Of a stretch of 64,000 nucleotides of DNA, positions 1 through 8,993 are shown in pieces. Numbering within the stretch: the first letter of the stretch is position 1; each line of letters starts with the position of its first letter. The position numbers and the translations under genes were made by a program. The DNA comes from GCA-2737725 sp965229355 (lineage in GTDB: Bacteria; Pseudomonadota; Alphaproteobacteria; Rhodospirillales; Rhodospirillaceae), in contig OZ245869.1 in the NCBI GenBank assembly GCA_965229355.1, forward strand, positions 2,790,001 through 2,854,000, given 5' to 3'. The notes under the pieces are model-generated. The model ran no database searches and had not been told where the DNA came from. It worked only from the letters and a program-made list of their open reading frames with translations.

Positions 1-471
1 AAGCAGCACTTCATTCCGAAGGCCACGGATGAGCTTGATGCCATCGTCGAGGCGACAGCTGAAGCAACGCACCGTATTATGGACGCGGCCGATGTCATCA
101 TGTCTGTCTCCGAGAAGCTTCCTGCTGCCGACGCCGACAAAGTCATGGCCGCGGTGACGTCGATCTACGAGGCCAGCACCTTTCAGGACATCACGGGCCA
201 GCGCGTGACCAAGGTTATCGGTACGCTCAAAGTGATCGAAGAGCGGATCGACAAAATGATGGCGGGCCTGGCCGATTTAGGAGCTGCTACCGCCACAGGG
301 TCTAGGCTTGGTGGTGCTGAGTCTTTACAGCCATCGCAGCCGCAATCCGTATCCTCGCAAGATGATATTGATGCGCTTTTTACTTCGGGCAGTACGCTCG
401 AGGGGCCGGCATTGCCCAGCCAGGCAAAATCGCAAGCCGAAATCGACGATCTTTTCAATAAAAGCGAATGA
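1..471 (+). CDS. cheZ: CheZ-like chemotaxis phosphatase, 5' end outside the window
   Basis: The reading frame is open from base 1, so the gene starts upstream; 156 residues are visible. The segment FQDITGQ matches the CheZ active-site helix, where Asp and Gln (E. coli D143 and Q147) remove phosphate from CheY-P. The C-terminus carries two copies of a short motif, SQDDIDALF (bases about 352-381) and SQAEIDDLF (about 430-456), joined by a flexible Ser/Pro-rich linker. These resemble both the CheY-binding tail of CheZ and the FliM N-terminal CheY-binding peptide. The role, dephosphorylating CheY-P in the cytoplasm, follows from the family. The next gene starts 9 bases downstream, so co-transcription is likely. 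Confidence 0.85.
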   Translation, partial: KQHFIPKATDELDAIVEATAEATHRIMDAADVIMSVSEKLPAADADKVMAAVTSIYEASTFQDITGQRVTKVIGTLKVIEERIDKMMAGLADLGAATATGSRLGGAESLQPSQPQSVSSQDDIDALFTSGSTLEGPALPSQAKSQAEIDDLFNKSE

Positions 472-480
472 GAGAAAAAG

Positions 481-1536
481 ATGGTCATTCCTTCAACGAC
501 GCGTCACTCGGGTAATCCGGTCAATCCCAATGCAGATGATAGAGATACGCTGCATACATTGGCATTGAAATACATGCCGTTATTGAAGGACACGTTGAAG
601 CACGCGCGGATGATAAAAAATTCGAAGCTCGAGAGCGTTGTTGAGATGTTTCGTGATCGCGATATCGGCAGCGGTCAGATTGAGATCGAGAAGCTGACGC
701 AGCAGTTCGACACCGATGCGTTGCCGGCTGCAGACTTTAAGCTGCTACGGCGTTTGGCGCTCATGCCCAGTTATGATGTCTATAGCCTGCGTGTGGCATT
801 GCGTAATGAAGGGATCAACGTCAACGACCAAGAGGCTCTGCGGTTGTCGCCAGATAAGGTTGCCGAGCTATCGATCTACATGAAGCAATTCACACGGCCT
901 TTGTTGAAAGAAATTTATGGTGACGAAGGTGGCAACATTGAGTCGCTGGAAGATGTCATCAGCCTGTTTCGTGACCCCGACGTAGAACGCGCCCGCCATC
1001 GGTTGACTGTCATGGCGGCTAAGCTTGGGATTGATATCTTTACCATCCCACGATTTCTGGAGGACTATGCCGATATCTTCATGTCGCTGTCTTACTACAA
1101 GCAGTGCTTGGATTACGTGACGCCGAATGTATATGAGTTTTTTGATGCGCTGAAAGAACTGCGTAAAAGCTATCAAATGCGCAATAACATGCAGCTGATG
1201 AGCGCATGCAAAGACATCGAGTCAACGTTTACCGAGCTTTTGACAACTGTAACCGGGCGCATTGAGAGCTTCGACCGGCATACTAAAGACATGTGGAACA
1301 ACCTGTCAGCGGATCGTTTCAGAAAAATTGAAGCTACGATCAAGACATTTCACACCATGATGGGCGGGATTCTGTGCGCGCTGACGCTCAAAATCGACGC
1401 CTGGGTGACGATGTTTCCGAATAGTCGGGTTGGTGCGCCAGGGCGCCGCGCTGATTTTATAATGAATGACATGCAGAACGGGATGCGCAGAATTCGCGAA
1501 ATCCAAACTTCATGTGCAAATACTGCTGCTGCTTGA
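481..1536 (+). CDS. Conserved-looking protein of unknown function in the chemotaxis cluster
   Basis: I do not recognise a family. The 351-residue product is soluble, largely helical in appearance, and has no signal peptide or membrane segment. Two stretches look alike in register, one around residue 55 (EMFRDRDIGSGQ) and one around residue 160 (SLFRDPDVERAR), so an internal duplication is possible. It starts 9 bases after the CheZ stop and is followed after 25 bases by a PilZ gene and a receiver-domain gene. The context points to motility or chemotaxis control; that is inference from neighbours only. Confidence 0.75.
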   Translation: MVIPSTTRHSGNPVNPNADDRDTLHTLALKYMPLLKDTLKHARMIKNSKLESVVEMFRDRDIGSGQIEIEKLTQQFDTDALPAADFKLLRRLALMPSYDVYSLRVALRNEGINVNDQEALRLSPDKVAELSIYMKQFTRPLLKEIYGDEGGNIESLEDVISLFRDPDVERARHRLTVMAAKLGIDIFTIPRFLEDYADIFMSLSYYKQCLDYVTPNVYEFFDALKELRKSYQMRNNMQLMSACKDIESTFTELLTTVTGRIESFDRHTKDMWNNLSADRFRKIEATIKTFHTMMGGILCALTLKIDAWVTMFPNSRVGAPGRRADFIMNDMQNGMRRIREIQTSCANTAAA

Positions 1537-1561
1537 ACACTAAATTATACGAGATCATTTC

Positions 1562-2041
1562 ATGTCTGTTGCACACAACACTGAAAGCGCACGCTGTGTC
1601 GAAATGCTGTCGCAAATCCGCAATCTCCTTTTGCGTAATGTGTCTCAGCTTCAGGGCGAGCCGAACGTGGCTGAATTTGCAAAACTTCTAAAGCACGTCG
1701 AGGATGTCGTGTTTCAACTTCAATCGCCGGATAGCAATGACACACGTAAGTCTATGCGCGCCAATGACATGGCTGTGATTACCGCGCGTCGCATGACCGG
1801 CCAAAAGATCTCTGGTGCGCTATACGACTTGTCGGAAGGCGGCGCAGCGGTCGCCTTTGAGCAGCCACCAAGTAAGGGCGAACGCCTTGATGTTATGTTG
1901 CCTGTGCCTGACACGGACTTAGTGCATGCTGTTGTAAACGGAACGACCAACGGCGTAACGCATCTGATCTTCTCGTCCGAATCCGAAAAGTACGCACAAG
2001 CCATCAGCAAGTATGTCACCAGGCATGTTTATAATTCGTGA
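1562..2041 (+). CDS. PilZ-domain protein (probable c-di-GMP receptor)
   Basis: 159 residues. The C-terminal part (about 60-155) has both c-di-GMP contact motifs of PilZ domains: RxxxR as RKSMR at residues 62-66, and DxSxxG as DLSEGG at 89-94. The N-terminal 55 residues are helical and unassigned. PilZ proteins bind cyclic di-GMP and change the activity of flagellar, polysaccharide or secretion partners. The position between chemotaxis genes suggests a link between c-di-GMP and swimming, which is inference. The next gene starts 14 bases downstream. Confidence 0.8.
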   Translation: MSVAHNTESARCVEMLSQIRNLLLRNVSQLQGEPNVAEFAKLLKHVEDVVFQLQSPDSNDTRKSMRANDMAVITARRMTGQKISGALYDLSEGGAAVAFEQPPSKGERLDVMLPVPDTDLVHAVVNGTTNGVTHLIFSSESEKYAQAISKYVTRHVYNS

Positions 2042-2055
2042 TGGGATGAACATTC

Positions 2056-2523
2056 ATGAGCGCCAGAAGAAAACTCGGGGACGATAGTGTAGAGGCGTGT
2101 AACGCAGGCCACCTTGCCGATATTTCTGTTCTGGTGGCCGAAGATCAGGAGACGCTGCGCGAGATTTATCAGGCTTTGCTCGAAAAGTGCGGCGTTACGA
2201 AAGTGAAGTTTGCGGAAAACGGCCTCGCCGCGTGGCGCAGTTTGAATGCATCTCCTTTTGATATTCTTATAACTGATTTGTATATGCCCGAACTTGATGG
2301 CAGGGGGCTTGTTGAGCGCATTCGAGTGTCGCAAAAATTTGAGATTCGTCGATTGCCCATCATCTTGATAACCGGCGATGAGAATTATCGAGACTGTACA
2401 TCAATCAACAGCTATCCCATATCCGGGTGCTTGAATAAGCCATTTAGGGCCCCAGCATTACGTGCTGCTCTTGAGCGTGCTGTGTCAGAACTCACGTCAT
2501 TCCCTCTGGAAGTCATCAAATAG
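2056..2523 (+). CDS. Single-domain response regulator (CheY-like receiver)
   Basis: 155 residues with one receiver domain at about 22-145. The acidic pocket is AED near residue 29, the phosphoacceptor is Asp74 in ITDLYMPELDG, the switch Thr is in ILITGD and the conserved Lys is in LNKPF. No output domain follows, so it acts by protein-protein contact like CheY or as a phosphate sink. It is the last gene of the motility group on this strand. A 20-residue N-terminal extension precedes the domain. A partner kinase cannot be named from this window. Confidence 0.88.
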   Translation: MSARRKLGDDSVEACNAGHLADISVLVAEDQETLREIYQALLEKCGVTKVKFAENGLAAWRSLNASPFDILITDLYMPELDGRGLVERIRVSQKFEIRRLPIILITGDENYRDCTSINSYPISGCLNKPFRAPALRAALERAVSELTSFPLEVIK

Positions 2524-3092
2524 GCCGAACGTAAAATTAAGTCTGACAAGTGAACGTGGCGCTCCGAGATTATTGCGACCTCGTCCGTAATATATTGCGA
2601 CAGTAGAACTGAGTGCTGGGTCGTCACGACCATATGGGCGAAGCTTGGGATTTGAGAGTATGTGGCTGAGTTTTTAGGATTTTGCGACCTGCTACGTAGA
2701 GTAAAGGGCGAGCGTTTGTGCCAGTTTTTGCCGCATTAATTCCCTGTTTTCGCGCTTTGATTTCCCTGCTATCTGAGTGGGCGTAAATTATGGTCAGGCC
2801 CAGGAAATCTACGTTTTCTGCGGTCTACAGCTGGTGATGTTGAGGTTAAGTACTCCCCTTTTGCCTATAAATTCCTAGATAAACAGGGAAAGCAAAGCAG
2901 AGACGAATTAGAAAAGCTTGTGCCCTGCCGCAGCTAAGCGGAGGTGAGTGGGGCGGCGGCTTTGCGCTAGCTTCCTATGCTCACAATATTCGCTAAGAAA
3001 AGCTAAGCGTGCCGGGCCCACCACATCTCGCTTTTCTTATGAGCGTAGCGAATGAGAAAAGCTGGTTCGAATAGCCGTGCATACTGAATCCC
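2524..3092. other. Gene-free stretch with scattered inverted repeats
   Basis: No credible reading frame in about 570 bases. Visible structure: TTCCCTGTTT at 2740-2749 is matched by AAACAGGGAA at 2881-2890. A hairpin lies just upstream of trhO at 3030-3062 (GCTTTTCTTAT paired with ATGAGAAAAGC around GAGCGTAGCGA). The string GCGACCT/GCGACAG recurs near 2575, 2597 and 2683. This may be decayed mobile or genic DNA; nothing shows which. Confidence 0.4.
3030..3062. repeat. Inverted repeat upstream of trhO
   Basis: Arms of 11 bases (GCTTTTCTTAT and ATGAGAAAAGC, one mismatch) separated by 11 bases, ending 31 bases before the trhO start. It could be a terminator for something upstream, an mRNA leader structure or an operator. 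There is no T-run directly after it. Confidence 0.45.
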
Positions 3093-3926
3093 ATGACAGA
3101 TATCGTTGTCGCCGCATTTTATCATTTTACGCCCTTCGCAGATCATGCGGCTTTGCGTGAGCCGTTGTTGGCGGAGCTTTCTGCGCACGAGTTAAAGGGA
3201 ACCGTGTTGCTGGCCTCGGAAGGGTTTAACGGTACGCTGGCCGGTTCGCGTGCGGGCATTGATGCGGCGTTGAAGGCGTTGCGTGCGCTGCCAAATGCTG
3301 AAGGTTTGGAGCACAAAGAATCTTACGCCGAGCATATGCCGTTTGATCGCTTAAAAGTCCGCCTGAAGAAAGAGATCGTCACCATGGGGGTGCCCGGTGT
3401 CGATCCATTATCAACGGTTGGCACTTACATTGCGCCTGAAGATTGGAACAACGTCATCACCGATCCGAACACGGTTGTGATCGATACGCGCAATGACTTC
3501 GAAGTAAAGATGGGCACATTTGAACGCGCCATCAATCCGGGCACAGCAAGTTTCGGTGAATTTCCAAAATGGATCGAAGATCACCGTGCAGAATTAGAAG
3601 GCAAAAAAATTGCCATGTTCTGTACAGGTGGCATCCGTTGCGAGAAGGCGACATCATTCTTAAAAACGCATGGCTTCGAGAATGTCTTTCATTTGAAGGG
3701 GGGCATTTTGCAGTATCTGGAAAATATCCCCAAAGCTGAAAGCCTGTGGCGCGGCGATTGTTTTGTCTTCGATCAACGCATCTCGGTGCGGCATGGTTTG
3801 GAGCTTGGCGACTATGAATTGTGCCGTGCCTGCCAATCGCCCGTTGATGCTGCTGGGCGCGCGTCCCCGAATTTTGTGATCGGCGTGTCCTGCGATCAAT
3901 GTATCGGGCAGCGCACAGGTACATAA
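3093..3926 (+). CDS. trhO: tRNA uridine(34) hydroxylase TrhO (rhodanese family)
   Basis: 277 residues, the usual family length. The N-terminal ferredoxin-like part (about 1-100) contains ASEGFNGTLAGS, and the rhodanese domain (about 120-220) contains the loop FCTGGIRCEKA with the conserved catalytic Cys177 and Cys183. A Cys-rich tail (CRACQSP, SCDQC) is also typical. The enzyme makes 5-hydroxyuridine at tRNA position 34, a step toward cmo5U/mo5U. It appears to stand alone, with a hairpin just upstream. Confidence 0.92.
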   Translation: MTDIVVAAFYHFTPFADHAALREPLLAELSAHELKGTVLLASEGFNGTLAGSRAGIDAALKALRALPNAEGLEHKESYAEHMPFDRLKVRLKKEIVTMGVPGVDPLSTVGTYIAPEDWNNVITDPNTVVIDTRNDFEVKMGTFERAINPGTASFGEFPKWIEDHRAELEGKKIAMFCTGGIRCEKATSFLKTHGFENVFHLKGGILQYLENIPKAESLWRGDCFVFDQRISVRHGLELGDYELCRACQSPVDAAGRASPNFVIGVSCDQCIGQRTGT

Positions 3927-3985
3927 CGCGACACTCTGGGAGCGTTCTGCAGTTCTACTGCTGGCATCACTGAACGGGTTAAGAG

Positions 3986-5755
3986 ATGAGCGAAGTGGCG
4001 GCAGGCTCTATAGACTTAAAGTACGCTCAGCCGCATGGCTATTCTGCGGAGCTTTTAGCATGCCTTGCAATGGCCCATCGGCGAGAGTTTGCGGCCGCTG
4101 AAAGGGCCTGCCTTGTTGAAATCGCGCGTGATCCAAGTAATGGCTGGGCTCATGATGCGTTAGGGCTGATATATTGCCAGGCTCATAAATTTCCAGAAGC
4201 AGTAAGATCGTTTGGCGCCGCAACGCAATGCGCCAATGTTTCTATACAGTTCTATCAGCATCTGTGCTCATTTTGGGCGGCTATGCAGCAGCCTCATGGT
4301 GCGCTCAATGCAATGCAGAATGCGGAGATAACGCTAGGTCCACGACCTGAGGTTCAGCTTGAGCTCGCGATATGTCTTGCGAATGTTTTTCAAGGTAATG
4401 CGGCACACAGCATTTTTCGAGAGCTTTTGTCAAAAAAGCCAGATGATTTATCGCTGTGGTTAAACTATGCGATTGCCATGTATTCGTCAGGTAAGTTGCG
4501 ATATGCGCTTGAAGCATTCGATGTTTTATATGCGCGCGACCCGTCAGCGTTTGCTGCATTTACTTCAATCTATATAAAACTATTGAGTGCGGTGGGAAGA
4601 GATGCAGATGCTGCTGCTATCAGGAAGTTTGAGCTTGAACGTAATAAAGCGGCATCAAATCATGACATACTTCAGTTAGATATATATGACCAAGACGATC
4701 AGCTTCTTGTTGCTGAAGCAGGTTGGCGTGATCGGCTAAAAACGGAGAGCGCTGACCATCATAGCCTCTATAGCCTTGCGTATAATCTCGCTCGGCAGTG
4801 GCGTTGGGATGAGGCTGTTGAATATTTAGATCAGGCGGCCGATGGTGCGGGCCATGGAATCCTTCATGAGCAGATAAAAATGCTTCAGAAGGCCGCGGGA
4901 GTCTATGTGCCGCGCATTATGGAACTTGCTTCTATTGCGCCTTCACCTCGGCGTAAGCCAGGCCGGGATATTATCGTCATTCGCGGCGGTGTCGACCCTC
5001 GTTTAATGAGCATTATTAAACATTATCGTGCAGCGCATGACGGGGTTTTCATTATTCTGTCGACATGGAAAGAGGTTGATGCGGGCTTGCTGCGCGAACT
5101 GGAGCCGTACATCGACGATATCGTGCTCAATGAGCGTCCTGCGATGCCGGGAATAAGTAATATAAACTATCAGGTTGTGTGCGCTGCTGCGGGAATTTTG
5201 CGCGCAAAGATTCTAGGGGCAGAGCGCGTCCTTGTTACGCGAACAGATCTAGCTGTGCTACGACCAAATCTTATGGCGCACATGAACGCATTGCTTGATG
5301 CTGACAGCGCAGATAAGCAACGCGCGCCGGGTTTAGGTAAGCGAATCGTTATCTCAGAATTAATTACGCTTGTGGTGCCTCTCTATCATGCCTCAGACAT
5401 TTTTTGCTTTGGTCTGATTGATGATGTCTATGACTATTGGACGCCAGAAAATATGTTGGAGTCTTGCCAGCCACCAGAAATTACTCTCTGTCGATCATGG
5501 GCTCATAAAGTTGGGCGGCACCTTGAAAATACAGTTGAGGACTCGTTGAGCGCGGCTCGCGATCTATTTATTTTGAGCAGCCCTGATGAATTACAGTTGT
5601 TCTGGCAAAAATATCCTGCGGCGAGCAGCGTTTTAGGGGCGTCCAACAAGCAGTTCCTTACAACAGACGTCTGGCGGGGGGCTAAGAATTTTGAAGTCAG
5701 AGTTTTGCCGACATATTTGCCGCGCATAAATGGAGCGTGGCTGTCGGAAGTGTAG
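3986..5755 (+). CDS. TPR protein with a WavE-like C-terminal domain
   Basis: 589 residues. The N-terminal 280 residues are TPR-like helical repeats (for example DPSNGWAHDALGLIY). From about residue 325 the protein resembles the WavE lipopolysaccharide-synthesis family, with NINYQVVCAAAGILRAKILG followed by RVLVTRTDLAVLRP, the family's Asn/Gln and RTD signature. A role in glycan or surface polysaccharide assembly is inferred from that family. The sequence looks richer in A and T than its neighbours, as glycan genes that have been transferred often are. The WavE assignment rests on motif memory and is moderate. Confidence 0.6.
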   Translation: MSEVAAGSIDLKYAQPHGYSAELLACLAMAHRREFAAAERACLVEIARDPSNGWAHDALGLIYCQAHKFPEAVRSFGAATQCANVSIQFYQHLCSFWAAMQQPHGALNAMQNAEITLGPRPEVQLELAICLANVFQGNAAHSIFRELLSKKPDDLSLWLNYAIAMYSSGKLRYALEAFDVLYARDPSAFAAFTSIYIKLLSAVGRDADAAAIRKFELERNKAASNHDILQLDIYDQDDQLLVAEAGWRDRLKTESADHHSLYSLAYNLARQWRWDEAVEYLDQAADGAGHGILHEQIKMLQKAAGVYVPRIMELASIAPSPRRKPGRDIIVIRGGVDPRLMSIIKHYRAAHDGVFIILSTWKEVDAGLLRELEPYIDDIVLNERPAMPGISNINYQVVCAAAGILRAKILGAERVLVTRTDLAVLRPNLMAHMNALLDADSADKQRAPGLGKRIVISELITLVVPLYHASDIFCFGLIDDVYDYWTPENMLESCQPPEITLCRSWAHKVGRHLENTVEDSLSAARDLFILSSPDELQLFWQKYPAASSVLGASNKQFLTTDVWRGAKNFEVRVLPTYLPRINGAWLSEV

Positions 5756-5953
5756 GTAACATTTCGAGTATTTGCCCCGAATATGGGCTTGTGTGCTGCT
5801 GTTGCTTGTCACCAAAGGTGAGCATGGCAAAGCAGCACTGGGAACAGCCGCCAGCAAGGCCTAATGGGCCACTCACGGGCTGGACTTTACAGCATTCTAG
5901 ACTTTAACGTGGCCGGGCTGACGGATCGCCACGATACATAACAGGTGTCACTC

Positions 5954-6964
5954 ATGCATCTTTCTCGCTATCCGCGCCGCCGCCTTGGGCATTTGCCAAC
6001 GCCATTGGAACCGATGGAGCGGCTGTCCAAGTATCTCGGCGGGCCGCGTCTGTGGATCAAGCGCGATGACTGCACCGGGCTTTCGACCGGCGGTAACAAA
6101 ACGCGCAAACTTGAATTCCTGATCGGCGATGCACTGGCCAAGGGTGCGGATACACTGATTACGCAAGGCGCCACGCAATCCAACCATGCGCGCCAAACCG
6201 CAGCGGCGGCCGCTAAATTTGGCTTAGAATGCCATCTGCTGTTGGAAGATCGCACCGGTGATGCGTCGCCGGACTACACGCTGAATGGGAATGTTCTGCT
6301 GGATAGATTACACGGTGCAACTGTTTCAAAACGCGCTGGCGGCACGGACATGAATGCCGAGATGGAAAACCTTGCGACTGACTTGCGCGCAAAAGGCAAG
6401 AAACCGTACGTGATCCCTGGTGGTGGTTCAAACCCCATCGGCGCGCTGGGGTATGTGAATGCTGCGTTCGAACTGGTGTCGCAGGCCAATGATCGTGGGC
6501 TTAAGATTGCGCATGTTGTGCACGCCACAGGTAGTGCAGGCACGCAGGCTGGCTTAGTGACGGGGCTTGTCGCGCTGAATGCGCGAATTCCGGTGTTGGG
6601 CATCGGCGTGCGCGCCCCCAAAGAGAAGCAAGAGCAAGCTGTGTTTGATTTGGCGTCGCGCACGGCAGATCACTTAGGTGTCTCAGGCATCGTCAAGCGC
6701 GAGCACGTCGTTGCGAATACTGATTATGTTGGTGCTGGGTATGGCATTCCCACCCCAGGAATGGTCTCGGCGCTGAAATTGGTTGCGCAGACAGAAGCGA
6801 TTTTGTTGGACCCGGTATACAGCGGCAAAGGCATGGCGGGTTTGATCGACCTCGTGACAAAAGGCTTCTTTGCGAAAGACAGTGATGTTGTGTTCATCCA
6901 TACCGGTGGCTCATCAGGATTGTTCGGCTATCCGAACGTGTTCGATTTACCGGGTTATGTTTGA
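5954..6964 (+). CDS. D-cysteine desulfhydrase / L-cysteate sulfo-lyase family enzyme
   Basis: 336 residues from the ATG at 5954; an upstream GTG at 5945 would add three. The protein opens MHLSRYPRRRLGHLPTPLEP and contains STGGNKTRKLEF with the pyridoxal-phosphate lysine, then TQGATQSNHARQTAAAAA and a glycine-rich IPGGGSNPIGALGY loop. This is the fold-type II PLP family of D-cysteine desulfhydrase, ACC deaminase and CuyA. Sequence alone does not separate D-cysteine desulfhydrase (to pyruvate, sulfide and ammonia) from cysteate lyase. The next gene, a racemase, starts 8 bases downstream, which supports work on D- or sulfonated amino acids. Confidence 0.85.
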   Translation: MHLSRYPRRRLGHLPTPLEPMERLSKYLGGPRLWIKRDDCTGLSTGGNKTRKLEFLIGDALAKGADTLITQGATQSNHARQTAAAAAKFGLECHLLLEDRTGDASPDYTLNGNVLLDRLHGATVSKRAGGTDMNAEMENLATDLRAKGKKPYVIPGGGSNPIGALGYVNAAFELVSQANDRGLKIAHVVHATGSAGTQAGLVTGLVALNARIPVLGIGVRAPKEKQEQAVFDLASRTADHLGVSGIVKREHVVANTDYVGAGYGIPTPGMVSALKLVAQTEAILLDPVYSGKGMAGLIDLVTKGFFAKDSDVVFIHTGGSSGLFGYPNVFDLPGYV

Positions 6965-6972
6965 GCCCAGTC

Positions 6973-7686
6973 ATGTTTGAGAAAGTTGTCGGCGTCATCG
7001 GGGGCATGGGGCCGGAAGCAACGGTTGATTTCATGCGCCGGTTGGTCGCTGCCACCCCGGCACGTGATGATGCCGATCATCTGCATGTGCTCGTCGACAA
7101 TAACCCGAAGGTTCCCTCGCGCATCGCCGCACTGATTGAAAAAACAGGCGAAGATCCCACGCCGGTTTTATGCACGATGGCGAAAGGCTTGGAGTCTCAA
7201 GGGGCTGATTTCTTAGTTGTCCCTTGCAATACCGCGCACTACTACCTGCCCGCGATTGCGCAGAGCGTTGATATTCCTGTGCTGGATATGATCGCACTTT
7301 CGATTGCGAAACTGGGCGCGGCTGAGCCACGGCTCAAACGCATCGGATTGCTGGCCTCTCCGGCTGTGCGGTTGGTGGGGCTGTATGAAGCGCGCCTCCA
7401 ACAGGCAGGGCTGGAAGCGATTTTTCCCAATGCGGATGACGAAGCGCATTTATTAGCGGTCATTCGCGCCGTCAAAGCCGGAAAGCTGACAACAGATCAT
7501 CGCAAAGATTATTTCAGGGTCGCTGCCAATTTGGCGGAAGCTGGCGCTGATACGTTCCTGATTGCGTGCACGGAGCTATCGGTGATTGGCCCGCCGGCAG
7601 GCATCAGCCAACCGGCAACCGATACATTGGATGTGCTGGTTGAAGCGACGATTGCTACAGCACAGGGTAGCGTTACAGCACTTTAA
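6973..7686 (+). CDS. Aspartate/glutamate racemase family protein
   Basis: 237 residues from the ATG at 6973. Family motifs are GGMGPEAT near the start, the first catalytic Cys in VPCNTAH and the second in ACTELSV. Members interconvert D- and L-Asp, Glu or similar amino acids without a cofactor. It follows the PLP lyase gene by 8 bases, so the two are probably one operon. Its 3' end overlaps the convergent CapA-like gene by 14 bases. Substrate cannot be read from the sequence. Confidence 0.88.
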   Translation: MFEKVVGVIGGMGPEATVDFMRRLVAATPARDDADHLHVLVDNNPKVPSRIAALIEKTGEDPTPVLCTMAKGLESQGADFLVVPCNTAHYYLPAIAQSVDIPVLDMIALSIAKLGAAEPRLKRIGLLASPAVRLVGLYEARLQQAGLEAIFPNADDEAHLLAVIRAVKAGKLTTDHRKDYFRVAANLAEAGADTFLIACTELSVIGPPAGISQPATDTLDVLVEATIATAQGSVTAL

Positions 7687-8776
7687 GTGTGCCGCTGCCG
7701 TCTGTGTTGATGTCCAGTGATGTGCCAAACGGTTTCGAGAGTTGTGCGAGATGCTGTAAAATGCTGCGCGACTTCGTCGGGTCTGCTAGTGTTGGCGCAC
7801 CGCGTGAGGCCATATCACTTGGCCCGCCTAAGCCGATTTCATTCAGCACAATCGGGATAAGCTGCGCAGAGTGGCAGCGTCCGTCTGTAAATGTGCAGTC
7901 CACCATCACGCTCTGCCAACTTTCCGGGCCATACGCGCCAACGGCTTTCTCGGTTTGAAAAATGAAATTGCCCAAGCCAAAAAAGATTGGCGCAGTTTTG
8001 TAAACTTCGATGCCTTGTAACATTGGCACGCCGTGTCCCACAAAGGCGGCGCCACCTGCATCAATGCATTGATGCGCGAAGGTGCGTAACCATACCGGAA
8101 CTTGCACCTGCTCGGGTTCCCAATAGTGATTGTGTTGATACACAACGACAGTGTGCCCCGCGCGCTTTGCATCTGTGATTGCTTTTAAGATACGGCTGGC
8201 ATCTTCAGGATGAGGTGCGCCGTCAGTGCTCCGCCGTAACTCATTTACACCGGCACGTGTTTCAGTCGCCATGCCGCCGTCGCGAATTTTCCCGCTGGCA
8301 AAACAGACGAAAGCCACAGAGCCTTGCGGCGTTTTCACAACGGCAGGTGTGGCGGCTTCGGCCAATCTGGTGCCGGTGCCTGCAAAAGGGATACCGGCTG
8401 CTTTAATGGCATCTATCGTATCCAAGATGCCGCCGGTATTCAGATCAAAGGCGTGGTTGTTTGATGTGGACAACACATTCACGTGAACAGCCTTCAACGT
8501 GTCCAAAACAGCAGGTGTTGCGGCATGAAGGGTCTCCGCTTCGCGCGTGGGCGTGCCTGCGCGCGCGCCTTTGATTACGGTTTCAAAATTGGTGAAGCAG
8601 ACATTGGCTTTGCTGAGGCGCTGGGCAATGCTCTCGCGTGCAGGCCATGCGGATGGTGGCAGTGGATGCTCAATTAAGGCCTGACCCAACAGCATTACTG
8701 ATGTGTTGGCGGTTGCGGCAAAACTAGGGGACGCCATCAGTGCGGCGGTGCCAGCTAGAAAAGAGCGGCGTTGCAT
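7673..8776 (-). CDS. CapA/PgsA-like metallophosphatase-fold protein, exported
   Basis: 367 residues from the ATG at 8776, chosen because a G-rich ribosome site (GGGGG) lies 9 bases upstream; an alternative ATG is at 8785. The start MQRRSFLAGTAALMASPSFA looks like a Tat signal. The rest matches the CapA (PGA_cap) family: NFETVI, SNNHAFDLN, YQHNHYWEPE, GHGVPMLQGIE and FGLGNFIF. Relatives take part in poly-gamma-glutamate capsule formation or breakdown in the envelope. The neighbours (racemase, AbgT transporter for a glutamyl compound) fit a glutamyl-polymer theme, as inference. Confidence 0.82.
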   Translation of the reverse strand: MQRRSFLAGTAALMASPSFAATANTSVMLLGQALIEHPLPPSAWPARESIAQRLSKANVCFTNFETVIKGARAGTPTREAETLHAATPAVLDTLKAVHVNVLSTSNNHAFDLNTGGILDTIDAIKAAGIPFAGTGTRLAEAATPAVVKTPQGSVAFVCFASGKIRDGGMATETRAGVNELRRSTDGAPHPEDASRILKAITDAKRAGHTVVVYQHNHYWEPEQVQVPVWLRTFAHQCIDAGGAAFVGHGVPMLQGIEVYKTAPIFFGLGNFIFQTEKAVGAYGPESWQSVMVDCTFTDGRCHSAQLIPIVLNEIGLGGPSDMASRGAPTLADPTKSRSILQHLAQLSKPFGTSLDINTDGSGTLKVL

Positions 8777-8993
8777 CGTCCTCATCCCCCTGATGTTGCG
8801 ACATTCAGTCTGAACCGAAACCATAAGAAAGTCAGCGTTTTTGGCCTAGGTCATACCAAATATGTATGGCTGAATGTCCGATCTGCAATAATATTGAAGC
8901 AAACAATGGGGTTTGGGTTCAATGGGCGTGGAGTGGGGCAGTGCGAAGGGGCGCTGTTCCAGAGGATTGACTCAAAATTGAGGGGAAATACCA

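Noticed and set aside
1295..1318. GGAAC followed by CGTT with a 15-base spacer
   Set aside because: The spacer is one base short of the EcfG range and it lies inside the 351-residue coding region.
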